Shown: positions 22,589 to 29,740 of the stretch, in pieces
Layout of the letters: the number at the start of each line of letters is the position of its first letter
How positions within the stretch are numbered: position 1 is the stretch's first letter
Source: a virus
Length of the DNA: 31,479 bases
Strand: one strand, 5' to 3'
Virus record (IMG/VR): IMGVR_UViG_3300038678_000280
Coordinates: 1 to 31,479 of that record
Program-made: the position numbers and the translations under genes
The notes under the pieces: model-generated
The model's input: only the letters and a program-made list of their open reading frames with translations
Database searches by the model: none
What the model was told of the DNA's origin: nothing

Positions 22589-22789
22589 TTAATCATTCTC
22601 CATTTCGACAACTCTGTTAACGAAATCTATAAAACTTTCTGTTGTTTCTTGAATATAATAAATTGATTTCATATCTTCGCTTCTTATTTCCCAAATCCCT
22701 GAATCTTTTAGTAATGGTTTGTTTTCTGGTAACTCATTTATTAAATATTCTAATGTGTCCATTAGGTCTTGTTCATGATCTTCATTCAT
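22589..22789 (-). CDS. Small acidic protein, unknown function
   Basis: The product has 66 residues, acidic and mostly helical (EQDLMDTLEYLINELPENKP, ending VNRVVEMEND). It overlaps the end of the Gp157-like gene by 4 bp and precedes the Sak4 gene, so it belongs to the recombination operon. No family is recognised. Confidence 0.65.
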   Translation of the reverse strand: MNEDHEQDLMDTLEYLINELPENKPLLKDSGIWEIRSEDMKSIYYIQETTESFIDFVNRVVEMEND

Positions 22790-23385
22790 TTCTTTTTTCC
22801 TGGATATGAAAGTGAAAAAGATAAATCCCCTTTTTCTGGTTCTGAAACTTCAGTGTTCGGAGGTAAATCTAATTTTTTGTTTAAATTCTCATTTACAGGT
22901 GTTTTTAATAACGAATATTCTGTCTTTACCATAGCTGGTAAGTGTTCTAATCCCCATTTAACTGTGAAGTTAAACGCTTTTTCATTATCTTTCTTTTCTG
23001 GGAATATTATTTTTGTTCCTTTTTGTCTTAAGGATAATACGATCCCTCCTTCTAGTTTTAATGTTTTAGATTTTGTTTCTTTATAATAAGCTCTCATATA
23101 ATTTTCTGTTTGATATTCGACAAAACTAATTAGATTTTTTAATGTTTCTCTTTCTGCCTCAAAATATTCTTTTGATTTTTCAAATGCCTTCACTTTTATT
23201 GCTAATGCCGATACCATTTTTAAAGAAAGGCTTCTTGATGGTGTTTTATCTCTTGTTAATAGTTCACCTGTTTCAATGTTGAAAAGTTCGTTATGTAATT
23301 TGATGAATGTATTTTTCTCTTTATCATCTGGAAAAGTTTTTGCTATGCCTGTTTCTCTTTGATCTGTCCAATTGTCATCTGTCAT
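22786..23385 (-). CDS. Gp157/Gam-like protein
   Basis: The product has 199 residues with a helical N-terminal half (MVSALAIKVKAFEKSKEYFE and onward), then KSKTLKLEGGIVLSLRQKGTKI and a C-terminal segment mentioning a central Glu/Lys pattern. This is the layout of siphophage Gp157 and Gam-type proteins, which protect phage DNA ends or act with recombination genes. The basis is pattern plus the position before the Sak4 gene. Confidence 0.5.
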   Translation of the reverse strand: MTDDNWTDQRETGIAKTFPDDKEKNTFIKLHNELFNIETGELLTRDKTPSRSLSLKMVSALAIKVKAFEKSKEYFEAERETLKNLISFVEYQTENYMRAYYKETKSKTLKLEGGIVLSLRQKGTKIIFPEKKDNEKAFNFTVKWGLEHLPAMVKTEYSLLKTPVNENLNKKLDLPPNTEVSEPEKGDLSFSLSYPGKKK

Positions 23386-23420
23386 GATTTATTTCCTTTT
23401 TGTAATGTTGTTAGATTTAT

Positions 23421-23597
23421 TTATTCTTCACCTTCATTGCTATATCCATTTTCTTCTGCCCAATCACCTAATGTGTTTTTTTCAAATACATCTTCCGGTT
23501 TCAGGTTTTCTCTTATCCAATCTATTGAATCGTCTAAAAGTGTTTTTGATATTACTTCGTTCAAGAAATTCTCATCTTCCGTTGCTGATGTTCCCAT
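23421..23597 (-). CDS. Small acidic protein (58 residues)
   Basis: This gene encodes MGTSATEDENFLNEVISKTL and onward, with a helical, acidic sequence containing DWIRENLKPEDVFE and a GDWAEENGY turn. Short acidic proteins with a NLKPEDVF-like motif recur in phage recombination operons. The SD is GGGG/AAAAGGGG before the ATG. Confidence 0.65.
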   Translation of the reverse strand: MGTSATEDENFLNEVISKTLLDDSIDWIRENLKPEDVFEKNTLGDWAEENGYSNEGEE

Positions 23598-23609
23598 GAT
23601 TCCCCTTTT

Positions 23610-23840
23610 TTAAGTATTTAATATTGATTTAGCTAATTGTCTGATATGTTTGCAACTTGTACCTCTCATGTTGTGTCTTATTTCAAAATCTTTACATGTA
23701 CATTTTATTGTTCTGTTTTTTATATGAATTTTGTAACTTATTTCTCCTTTTGAAGATTTACATGATATAAATTCATTTATCCGGTCTTCGCTTGGAATGT
23801 AAACACTATATGGTTTATTTTTAAAATCCGTGTTTCCCAT
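23610..23840 (-). CDS. SWIM zinc-finger protein
   Basis: The product has 76 residues. The core C47-x-C49 ... C63-x-H65 (CTCKDFEIR, then SCKHI) is the CxCx(n)CxH SWIM signature. SWIM domains bind DNA or proteins and occur in recombination mediators. It overlaps the DUF3850 gene by 20 bp. Confidence 0.75.
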   Translation of the reverse strand: MGNTDFKNKPYSVYIPSEDRINEFISCKSSKGEISYKIHIKNRTIKCTCKDFEIRHNMRGTSCKHIRQLAKSILNT

Positions 23841-24057
23841 TGTTTTTCTCGTCTATGTAATTCAAAGATAAAACTACATAGTTTCCTTTAAGTCCTAATC
23901 CTGAATGTATGTGACTTATTTCAAATACGAATTTGTTTTTGAATCTTAAGACATCTTTTACTTGATAATCCCTATCGTTTAATCTTATTTCTGATTTCTT
24001 CTTTCCAATAATAAGATTGTTTAAATAGTTATTTTTGATTTTTAAATCATGAATCAT
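23821..24057 (-). CDS. DUF3850/ASCH-like RNA-binding protein
   Basis: The product has 78 residues matching the DUF3850 order: MIHDLKIKNNYLNNLIIGKK (start helix), SEIRLNDRDYQVKDVLRF, then GLGLKGNYVVLSLN. This phage family has the PUA/ASCH fold and probably binds RNA or modified nucleotides. SD AGGGCAGGACA before the ATG. Confidence 0.8.
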   Translation of the reverse strand: MIHDLKIKNNYLNNLIIGKKKSEIRLNDRDYQVKDVLRFKNKFVFEISHIHSGLGLKGNYVVLSLNYIDEKNNGKHGF

Positions 24058-24176
24058 TGTCCTGCCCTTTTCAAAGGTTACATTAGTGGCTCCAGGTCAT
24101 TTTGTTAGAGCGGTGATGGCCTCCAGGTCCCATGTCTGTTCCGCTTTGTTGCTTTTAATTAAACTGTTTATTCTTT

Positions 24177-24350
24177 TTATAATTTGATTAAATTTAATTC
24201 TACTTTAAGTATTGATAATTGGTTTAAAACTATTGCTAATCTGATTTTTGCGTATTCTGGTTCAGGTGCCCATGTTTGAAGTATTGTCTCTAAAGTTGCT
24301 TTTTCTGATGATAATAATGTTATTTTGAGTTTTATCCATTTTTCATACAT
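24177..24350 (-). CDS. Small helical protein (57 residues)
   Basis: The product begins MYEKWIKLKITLLSSEKATL and is followed by EPEYAKIRLAIVLNQL; it is fully helical in pattern. The start has AAGGG just upstream and overlaps the previous stop by 8 bp. The 119-bp gap after it contains two copies of GACCTGGAG close together and no clear gene. Confidence 0.6.
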   Translation of the reverse strand: MYEKWIKLKITLLSSEKATLETILQTWAPEPEYAKIRLAIVLNQLSILKVELNLIKL

Positions 24351-24552
24351 TCTTCTTCCCTTCTATTACTGGTGGGAACTTTCTGTTATCAACTTTACCC
24401 GCTAAATACCTGATGTCACCGAACGAAACAAAGATTGTTAGGTGATTAGGTGCTGACAGTTTCCACTGCTCTCCTACGGAGTCTGGTGATTTTTCATAAA
24501 GGTTGAAAATTATTGCTCTAATTACTAATAGTTTTTTAATGATGTCTCTCAT
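24343..24552 (-). CDS. Hypothetical protein (69 residues)
   Basis: The product starts MRDIIKKLLVIRAIIFNLYE and contains HLTIFVSFGDIRYLAGKVD. SD AAGGGAAG lies 6 nt before the ATG. It is the first gene after the structured region at 24600-25045. No family is recognised. Confidence 0.65.
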   Translation of the reverse strand: MRDIIKKLLVIRAIIFNLYEKSPDSVGEQWKLSAPNHLTIFVSFGDIRYLAGKVDNRKFPPVIEGKKNV

Positions 24553-24599
24553 GTTCTTCCCTTTTTTTTAATAAGTTTTGTCTTTCCTATCTCAGTATC

Positions 24600-25045
24600 T
24601 TCACATTGCCGCTTTGTTTACCTATAACGTTGTTTTAATAACAACTCAGGGTTTACGCCCCCTGTAAATATAGTCACCTCACGGTTATTTGCCGCATAGA
24701 TCTAAAATAACGATCGTCTCTTACTCACGTGGCACCTAGGATTTATTACTTGCTCAAGGCTCTGATAGGATGGCAACTCCGTTCGGAAAGACAAATTTAA
24801 CAATTAAAATGGGGAATTTCACCCCTATGTGGACTCAGCACTCCATAACCTTCTTTGATTGGGCTAATGATCCTCTGACAAGCTTACCATTGTGAAGAAC
24901 CATTTCTGGCCGTTGCTTAAGCTTCTTGCCACTCCGGTTGTCGTTTAACTTCACACCAAGTTGTTTATGTAATATGTCCGACTTACCAAAGGCCGGACAT
25001 GGGTCATTAACCCTACGTTACATTTGATTTTCCTCCTTTCTTTGA
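24600..25045 (-). ncRNA. Candidate structured RNA region between accessory genes
   Basis: About 450 bp without an SD-supported gene and with higher GC than its neighbours. Perfect stems: 24974-24980 with 24994-25000 (ATGTCCG/CGGACAT), 24891-24897 with 24949-24955, 24684-24690 with 24705-24711, 24647-24651 with 24660-24664, 24629-24634 with 24640-24645, 24811-24814 with 24822-24825. At its minus-strand 5' end a strong SD (rc of 25032-25036) is followed by ATG TAA (25023-25018), the shortest possible ORF. A 58-codon open frame continues in that phase but is judged accidental. It could be a regulatory RNA, attenuator or phage ncRNA. Confidence 0.5.
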
Positions 25046-25107
25046 TCGGAGTTTAACGTGTTGTTTATAAAAAAAATAACATAACTAAAAAAAAACACTC
25101 ACCATTC

Positions 25108-25383
25108 CTATCTCGTGTAACTTGTTGCTAACCAGGCACCTAAACGTGTACTTATTGTTCTTTTTGTTCTTTTCCATGTATCATCTTCTTCTGTTTCTCT
25201 TCCAATCGATTCTGGTATTGCATCTAATAGTAAATGCATCTGTTCTATTTCTTTAATTCCTTCTTCGTTTGCTTTTTTGTAAGTTTCTTTATAATCAATA
25301 GCTTCTTTAAGTTCTTTTTTTAACTTTTGGTTTTCTTCTAATGCGTTTTTTAGTTGTGTTGATATTGCTAATTTTCTTGGCAT
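25108..25383 (-). CDS. Coiled-coil protein (91 residues)
   Basis: Residues 8-50 form a strong coiled coil (TQLKNALEENQKLKKELKEA and onward). The C-terminal part is basic (KRTKRTISTRLGAWLATSYTR). SD AGGAG at 8 nt. The role is unknown; it precedes the structured region. Confidence 0.7.
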   Translation of the reverse strand: MPRKLAISTQLKNALEENQKLKKELKEAIDYKETYKKANEEGIKEIEQMHLLLDAIPESIGRETEEDDTWKRTKRTISTRLGAWLATSYTR

Positions 25384-25444
25384 TCTGTTTTCTCCTATTT
25401 GGCTCTTGGTTTTCTTTCGTTTAAATAAAATAAAAATAACATAA

Positions 25445-25603
25445 CTAAAAAAAACACTTATATATTGCGAATAAGATGAAACCTATGAGTGTTACTAACC
25501 CTTGACCATAATAATGTTCTAATTTCTTTTTGTTTCTTTTTTCGTATTTTGATACGCCTATGTAATCTGGTAAATATCTTCCTTTAAATTTGTGTCTTTT
25601 CAT
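25445..25603 (-). CDS. Small membrane protein (52 residues)
   Basis: The basic N-terminus (MKRHKFKGRYLPDYIGVSKY) is followed by a single C-terminal membrane segment (LVTLIGFILFAIYKCFF). The start overlaps the previous stop (ATGA). The last codons lie in a T-rich element shared with 25072-25101. It may be anchored in the host membrane. Confidence 0.65.
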   Translation of the reverse strand: MKRHKFKGRYLPDYIGVSKYEKRNKKKLEHYYGQGLVTLIGFILFAIYKCFF

Positions 25604-25992
25604 TCTTTTATTGTCTCCACTAATCTTCTTTCTAATTCATGGACTTTTTCTAATGATGAATAACAATATGCCCATTTAAAACCATATAACTTGACCATTA
25701 AATTTCTTGCTGTTATTTCTGTTTTTGCTATTACTTTTACATATCCTGGATAATGTTCTTGTCCTACTCCAAATGTAAAAAAGAATTCTTTGTCTTCTTC
25801 TGTTTCTTGTTTCATGTATTCTTGTATCTTTTTAATGTTAACGTTTTTCCATTTTGGCTTTGATGGGAAGAAACAAAAAGTAAGCTCTTCTTTTCTGAGT
25901 TTTTCTATTTTTCTTCTTTCTTCTTTGGATAAGATTACTATTATTGGTTCATCTTCACTATCATATATCTTGTTTTTGATCTTTATTTTCAT
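25600..25992 (-). CDS. Hypothetical protein (130 residues)
   Basis: The product is mixed alpha/beta with a charged middle (KEERRKIEKLRKEE) and an aromatic second half (EFFFTFGVGQEHYPGYVKVI, YGFKWAYCYSSL). SD weak (AAGAAG). It overlaps the short gene 25961-26068. No family is recognised. Confidence 0.65.
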   Translation of the reverse strand: MKIKIKNKIYDSEDEPIIVILSKEERRKIEKLRKEELTFCFFPSKPKWKNVNIKKIQEYMKQETEEDKEFFFTFGVGQEHYPGYVKVIAKTEITARNLMVKLYGFKWAYCYSSLEKVHELERRLVETIKE

Positions 25993-26068
25993 TGTCTTCT
26001 TTTAGTAAATTGTTTAAAAAATCTAATTCTTTTAATGCTTTTATATTTTCCTTTTTATCTTCATTCAC
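25961..26068 (-). CDS. Tiny GTG-initiated protein (35 residues)
   Basis: GTG at 26068 shares four bases with the previous stop (GTGA), and GGAG lies about 9 nt upstream. The sequence (MNEDKKENIKALKELDFLNN and onward) is helical and acidic. The coupling supports translation, the length limits certainty. Confidence 0.45.
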   Translation of the reverse strand: MNEDKKENIKALKELDFLNNLLKEDNENKDQKQDI

Positions 26069-26283
26069 CTATCACCTCTCCTTTCGTCAATTCTTTTCAC
26101 TTCTGTTTCTAAGTTTTTTAATGCTTGTTCCCAAGAATCACTGTTACTTCGTTTATATCCTACTACGAAGACTTCAAACTCTTCTATCCCTTTGCCATTC
26201 CTTTCTGATTCTGTTTGGGTTATAGAATGAAACTTGTCACCTGCTAACTCTTTTAACTTTTTCTTTGCTTTATTGAATGTCAT
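26065..26283 (-). CDS. Tandem paralogue 3 of an MTF-x-A small protein family
   Basis: The product has 72 residues: MTFNKAKKKLKELAGDKFHS, a central FEVFVVGY strand and SWEQALKNLETEV. It shares order and key residues (MTF, A, LA, HSI, W-x-A-x-x-x-L) with the two genes upstream. The fold looks alpha-beta-alpha. Function unknown. Confidence 0.75.
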   Translation of the reverse strand: MTFNKAKKKLKELAGDKFHSITQTESERNGKGIEEFEVFVVGYKRSNSDSWEQALKNLETEVKRIDERRGDR

Positions 26284-26488
26284 GGTTTTTATTTCCTTTC
26301 ATTTGGGTTTCTAAACTTTTAAATGCTCTTTCCCATGTGGGTTCTTCGTGTGCGTCATTTCCTATAATGTAAACTAAACATTTTTTTATGTTTATGTTTT
26401 TATCAGTCCTTGTTATGTTTAGTTGTATTGAATGAAGTTTTCCTTTTGCTAAAAGTCTTATCTTTTTCCTTGCTTGTTTGAATGTCAT
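26270..26488 (-). CDS. Tandem paralogue 2 of an MTF-x-A small protein family
   Basis: The start at 26488 (MTFKQARKKIRLLAKGKLHS) is preferred to one 24 bases upstream because AGGG lies at 7 nt and it aligns with the paralogues. It has 72 residues and includes CLVYIIG and PTWERAFKSLETQM. Confidence 0.75.
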   Translation of the reverse strand: MTFKQARKKIRLLAKGKLHSIQLNITRTDKNINIKKCLVYIIGNDAHEEPTWERAFKSLETQMKGNKNHDIQ

Positions 26489-26498
26489 TGGTTTTCCC

Positions 26499-26726
26499 TT
26501 ATGGCGCTTCATGATTGTCTATGAACCGTATTGGACATATATTTTCTTTCATTTTTGCTAATGCTTGTTTCCATGTTGGTTTACTTATTATTTCTTCTTT
26601 TTCAATATAAATTGAACATTCTGCTTCTTGTGTTCCGTCTATGTGTGTAACTAAACGATATGTTATAGTGTGATAGTTACCTCTCGCTAATTTCTTTAAT
26701 TCTTTTTCCGCCTCATGAAATGTCAT
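26499..26726 (-). CDS. Tandem paralogue 1 of an MTF-x-A small protein family
   Basis: The product has 75 residues: MTFHEAEKELKKLARGNYHT, then CSIYIEKEE and PTWKQALAKMKEN. It is the first of three tandem related genes with near-equal length and spacing, so a local duplication followed by divergence is inferred. Confidence 0.75.
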   Translation of the reverse strand: MTFHEAEKELKKLARGNYHTITYRLVTHIDGTQEAECSIYIEKEEIISKPTWKQALAKMKENICPIRFIDNHEAP

Positions 26727-26955
26727 ATCCGTCCTCTCTTTCTATGACTAATGATAAAACCTTTTCTGGTAACATTAACTTTATCCCTGATACTGTATAT
26801 GAAATATCTCCTTTATGTGAATTTAAGAATAAACATGTTTCTGTTATTATGTGTACTGCAAGTACAACCCCTACGCTTATTACTTTTTGATCTAAATTGA
26901 ATGAAAATTCGTTTTCCCATTTAACTATGTTTCCTATTTTGAATTTATGTTTCAT
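26713..26955 (-). CDS. Hypothetical beta-rich protein (80 residues)
   Basis: The product begins MKHKFKIGNIVKWENEFSFN and has alternating strands (VISVGVVLAVHIITET, ISYTVSGIKLMLPEKVL), reminiscent of small SH3-like or Tudor-like barrels. SD AAAGGA lies 6 nt before the ATG. No family is recognised. Confidence 0.65.
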   Translation of the reverse strand: MKHKFKIGNIVKWENEFSFNLDQKVISVGVVLAVHIITETCLFLNSHKGDISYTVSGIKLMLPEKVLSLVIEREDGYDIS

Positions 26956-27232
26956 GTTTTTCCTTTCTGTTACTTCTTGACAACCTGTTTATGTCTTCTA
27001 TAATTTCTATGTCTATTCCACTTAAGAATTCTAAACATGCACATATTCTTCTTCCATTCTCTTCTGTTAACCATGCTTTACCTGTAGAGCCTACAATTAA
27101 GCCTTGTGTGTCTATTTCACAATAAATTCCTTTGTATTTATCTGCTACTGATCCTTTTTCATAAATTATTGGAGAATGGACGCTCCCTGTGTTATATCCG
27201 TATTTGATTATTTTTCCTTTTCTTGTTTTCAT
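26945..27232 (-). CDS. Hypothetical protein (95 residues)
   Basis: The start at 27232 is chosen because GGAG lies at 7 nt; an ATG 15 bases upstream has none. The product (MKTRKGKIIKYGYNTGSVHS and onward) has GIYCEIDTQGLIVGSTGKAW and a helical C-terminus. It overlaps the zinc-ribbon gene by 41 bp. Unknown function. Confidence 0.65.
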   Translation of the reverse strand: MKTRKGKIIKYGYNTGSVHSPIIYEKGSVADKYKGIYCEIDTQGLIVGSTGKAWLTEENGRRICACLEFLSGIDIEIIEDINRLSRSNRKEKHET

Positions 27233-27467
27233 TTGTTTTCTCCACATGAGTTATTAATTTTCTTCTATATGAATCTAATTTTCTGTCTATCCATGGTTCT
27301 TGTGTCTCTTTGTATTTGTAACATTTGTTTCCATATACGTATCTTGCTCCATAATGAACAAATTCACATTTAGGGCAACCACCATATTCTGGATGTTCAT
27401 CTTTTATATCAAAGATCCATTCACAGGATGCGCATACTCTTAATTTTGCTATTTTTTTAGTAGTCAT
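27192..27467 (-). CDS. Zinc-ribbon protein (91 residues)
   Basis: CASC (12-15) and CPKC (31-34) separated by an aromatic/acidic loop form a zinc ribbon, followed by an aromatic GARYVYGNKCYKYKE stretch and a basic C-terminus. It starts immediately after the previous stop (TAA ATG). It probably binds nucleic acid. Confidence 0.75.
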   Translation of the reverse strand: MTTKKIAKLRVCASCEWIFDIKDEHPEYGGCPKCEFVHYGARYVYGNKCYKYKETQEPWIDRKLDSYRRKLITHVEKTNENKKRKNNQIRI

Positions 27468-27665
27468 TTAATTCTTCTTTTCAAGTCTTTGTATAAGTTC
27501 TTTTGCTAACATATAAGCTTGTTCTTTGTTTAAAAATAAATCGTTGATACCTTCTTTTCCTTTTTCAGTAAATGAAATCATAATATGAGCTTTGTTGTTT
27601 TTACATCCTATACAATCTTTGCCGTAAACTCTTATTGCTGTGTCTTTCTCTGCTATTATTTCCAT
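27468..27665 (-). CDS. Small protein with CxxC pair (65 residues)
   Basis: The product starts MEIIAEKDTAIRVYGKDCIG with one CIGC, then AHIMISFTEKGKEGINDLFL and a helical C-terminus. One CxxC alone may be structural or half of a dimeric zinc site. Unknown function. Confidence 0.65.
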   Translation of the reverse strand: MEIIAEKDTAIRVYGKDCIGCKNNKAHIMISFTEKGKEGINDLFLNKEQAYMLAKELIQRLEKKN

Positions 27666-27698
27666 GATTATTCTTTCATAAAAAAATTAATATTAAAT

Positions 27699-27989
27699 TT
27701 ATAATGATCTTGCAAACTTTATTGCTAAATCCCATCTGTTAGGTTTGAAACTTGCTATATGTGAATCACTTGAATTTTCAAAATGTGTGCTTATATAATA
27801 TCTTTGATAATATGTACCCATGAATACGAATATCTTTGTTCTTTCAAACCCGAAACAATTTTCATATATAATTGCTAATATATACGAGTTTTTGAATTCT
27901 GCTTTCTTTATTAATCTGAATTTTGTTGGGTCTGATCCTGATTCGTTTTGTTTTTGGTCTTTTCTGTTACTTGGTGATAAAAGTCCCAT
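27699..27989 (-). CDS. Hypothetical protein (96 residues)
   Basis: The product begins MGLLSPSNRKDQKQNESGSD and continues as mixed alpha/beta with aromatic strands (YILAIIYENCFGFERTKIFV, YYQRYYISTHF). SD AAGGA lies upstream. No family is recognised. Confidence 0.65.
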   Translation of the reverse strand: MGLLSPSNRKDQKQNESGSDPTKFRLIKKAEFKNSYILAIIYENCFGFERTKIFVFMGTYYQRYYISTHFENSSDSHIASFKPNRWDLAIKFARSL

Positions 27990-28004
27990 TCCTTATTCCT
28001 TTCT

Positions 28005-28254
28005 TTAAAATTCTTGTAACTTCTTTAATAAATAATTAGCTAATTCTTTTAAGTCTTTAATCTCTTTTTTGTATCTTTCTTCTTGGTTGTCGTATTTATG
28101 TGGAATACTAAAGAAAAATATATATCCTCCTTCGTCTCTGATTCCATATGGGGTTTGATCTTTGTAAGTTATTTCTAATTTTTTTTGGTCTTTTTTCTGT
28201 TTGTTCTTTTTGCTTTTTCTTAAGACTGTGACTGATGTAATGTCTTGTGTCCAT
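28005..28254 (-). pseudogene. Frameshifted or recoded small gene (about 83 codons)
   Basis: An excellent SD (GGAGG, 7-8 nt) precedes ATG at 28254, but the ATG frame closes after 48 codons. The +1 frame is open from the start to 28005 and encodes TQDITSVTVLRKSKKNKQKK, GGYIFFFSIPHKYDNQEERY and a C-terminal coiled coil. The +1 frame has no start codon of its own. Skipping one G after ATG gives MTQDITSVTV. Either a one-base insertion has disabled the gene or the shift is programmed. A poly-A stretch of eight further in offers a second possible slip site. Confidence 0.55.
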
Positions 28255-28275
28255 GCCTATTTCCTCCTTTCATGA

Positions 28276-28788
28276 TTAATCCTCGTTACTCACTAACTTT
28301 TTAATTGTTTCATCTTTTAAGAATCCTGCCTTACCTAATTTATCGACAATCTTAGCTGCAAATATTAGGTCATACTTTTTCGTTAAGTCTTCTATAAACT
28401 TGTTTGCCATATTTTCTGTTTTTTCTTCTAGGAATTTATAAGCTTCTGTTCTCCAATTACTATTTTCTTTAAAAAGATTTTCAATGTGATCTGTTATTTT
28501 TATAGACATAGGGAATCCAGGAAGCTTTATCTCTCCTTCTTTCATTAACTGTCTGACTTTTCTCTTTACTTTTATGTCCAGATGTAACAACACTTTCTCT
28601 TTTACTGCTTCTGATATAGACCTTTTTAAATCTTCACCTATATCTTCCTTTATCTTTTTTACTATGGCATAGGTTACCTGGTCTTTAATTACTTCTGACA
28701 CGGATTCAAAACTACAATCATTTTCTGAATTGCAATTATCTACTTCTGGATAAATATCTTCTAAATTCACTTCTATTTTCATTTTCAT
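28276..28788 (-). CDS. Helical hypothetical protein (170 residues)
   Basis: The product is acidic/basic and nearly all helical (VIKDQVTYAIVKKIKEDIGE and onward). The start overlaps the previous stop by one base (TAATG). It may be a structural or regulatory helical bundle. No family is recognised. Confidence 0.7.
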   Translation of the reverse strand: MKMKIEVNLEDIYPEVDNCNSENDCSFESVSEVIKDQVTYAIVKKIKEDIGEDLKRSISEAVKEKVLLHLDIKVKRKVRQLMKEGEIKLPGFPMSIKITDHIENLFKENSNWRTEAYKFLEEKTENMANKFIEDLTKKYDLIFAAKIVDKLGKAGFLKDETIKKLVSNED

Positions 28789-29021
28789 TATTTTTCCTCT
28801 TTAATTTTCGGTAATGGCCCTAACCATCCTTCTATTTTAAATTTAATCTTTTGATCTGAACCTGGTCTGAACCATTTACCTATCCAAATTAAAACTTCTC
28901 TCTTTAAATGTCTCCAAGGTAATCCTTCTTTGTAGTAAACTAAATATGTTCCTTTTTCCGTTGGGTTTTTGTTGAATTGTAATAATGCAAGTATTTGTGA
29001 TTCTGTGTCTTCTTCTTTCAT
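28788..29021 (-). CDS. Small aromatic protein (77 residues)
   Basis: The product begins MKEEDTESQILALLQFNKNP and contains VYYKEGLPWRHLKREVLIWI and GKWFRPGSDQKI, rich in Trp/Tyr. It overlaps the zinc-ribbon start/stop of the upstream 48-residue gene by four bases (ATGA). It resembles small DUF551-type phage proteins in length and Trp pattern, but this is weak. Confidence 0.6.
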   Translation of the reverse strand: MKEEDTESQILALLQFNKNPTEKGTYLVYYKEGLPWRHLKREVLIWIGKWFRPGSDQKIKFKIEGWLGPLPKIKEEK

Positions 29022-29164
29022 GATTTTCTATTCCTTTTATTACAAATAAAACATTTAAATACTTCTGGTGCGTCACCTCTGCATCGCGGACATGATCCGT
29101 GTAATAAACGCCATCGTCCGAATATTCTATGGATTCTTTTCTTTGGGTTTAATATTACTGTCAT
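29018..29164 (-). CDS. Short zinc-ribbon protein (48 residues)
   Basis: The product begins MTVILNPKKRIHRIFGRWRL, then CPRC (25-28) and CFIC (38-41): a compact zinc ribbon with a basic N-terminus. SD AAAGGAA lies before the ATG, and it ends with an ATGA overlap with the following gene. Too short for default gene callers, but the motif and coupling are persuasive. Confidence 0.7.
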   Translation of the reverse strand: MTVILNPKKRIHRIFGRWRLLHGSCPRCRGDAPEVFKCFICNKRNRKS

Positions 29165-29190
29165 AAATGTTTCCTTTCTGATGATTAAAT

Positions 29191-29403
29191 TTACGTAATT
29201 TGCTTATCTATCGGCTCTATCCATGTCTTACGTTTTCTTATCCAGCAGTCATACTGGCCTCTATCTACATTTGGAACTGTATTTGAAAAGACAAAACCTG
29301 CTTTATACATATTTCCTATTAAGTCCCATTCTTTTATAGCTTTACGCATTTGTCTTAAAAGCTTTTTGTCGTTTAATATCTGGTCTATTCTACTGTTATA
29401 CAT
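29191..29403 (-). CDS. Small hypothetical protein (70 residues)
   Basis: The product starts MYNSRIDQILNDKKLLRQMR and is helical, with a GQYDCWIRKRKTWIEP C-terminal patch. SD AAGGAAA. No family is recognised. Confidence 0.6.
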   Translation of the reverse strand: MYNSRIDQILNDKKLLRQMRKAIKEWDLIGNMYKAGFVFSNTVPNVDRGQYDCWIRKRKTWIEPIDKQIT

Positions 29404-29464
29404 TTTTAATATTTTCCTTTTTTACGGTTAGATTAAATTACGGAATTTGCGGAATTGTATTAAG

Positions 29465-29740
29465 TTAGAGGTCTATGTCTTTAGCTTTGATCACCACTTC
29501 CTTTAGCTTTTCTGCTGTTTCTTTGAAATTTTCTAATTTTAAGTATATTTGCGTAAAATCATAATCCTCTGATAAAGTTTTTATTTTTGTTATTGTTGCT
29601 GCATAATCTATAGCTGGTAATTTCTGTCCAATCCCTATCTTTTCAGGAACTTTTCCTATTACTGCTGAAATTATATTTTTTACTTCTTGATTTGTTGCTT
29701 GTATTAAAAATCCGTTTTCAGTCTTCCCTATTATTTCCAT
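29465..29740 (-). CDS. Hypothetical protein (91 residues)
   Basis: The product begins MEIIGKTENGFLIQATNQEV and has ISAVIGKVPEKIGIGQKLPA and a helical C-terminus (LENFKETAEKLKEVV). SD AGAGGA about 10 nt upstream. It could bind a small ligand or DNA but no motif proves it. Confidence 0.65.
   Translation of the reverse strand: MEIIGKTENGFLIQATNQEVKNIISAVIGKVPEKIGIGQKLPAIDYAATITKIKTLSEDYDFTQIYLKLENFKETAEKLKEVVIKAKDIDL

Noticed and set aside
24840-25023. 58-codon frame in phase with ATG TAA
   Set aside because: It would require reading through a stop at codon 2, while other genes use TAA normally. The same DNA forms a 7-bp hairpin, so RNA structure is preferred.
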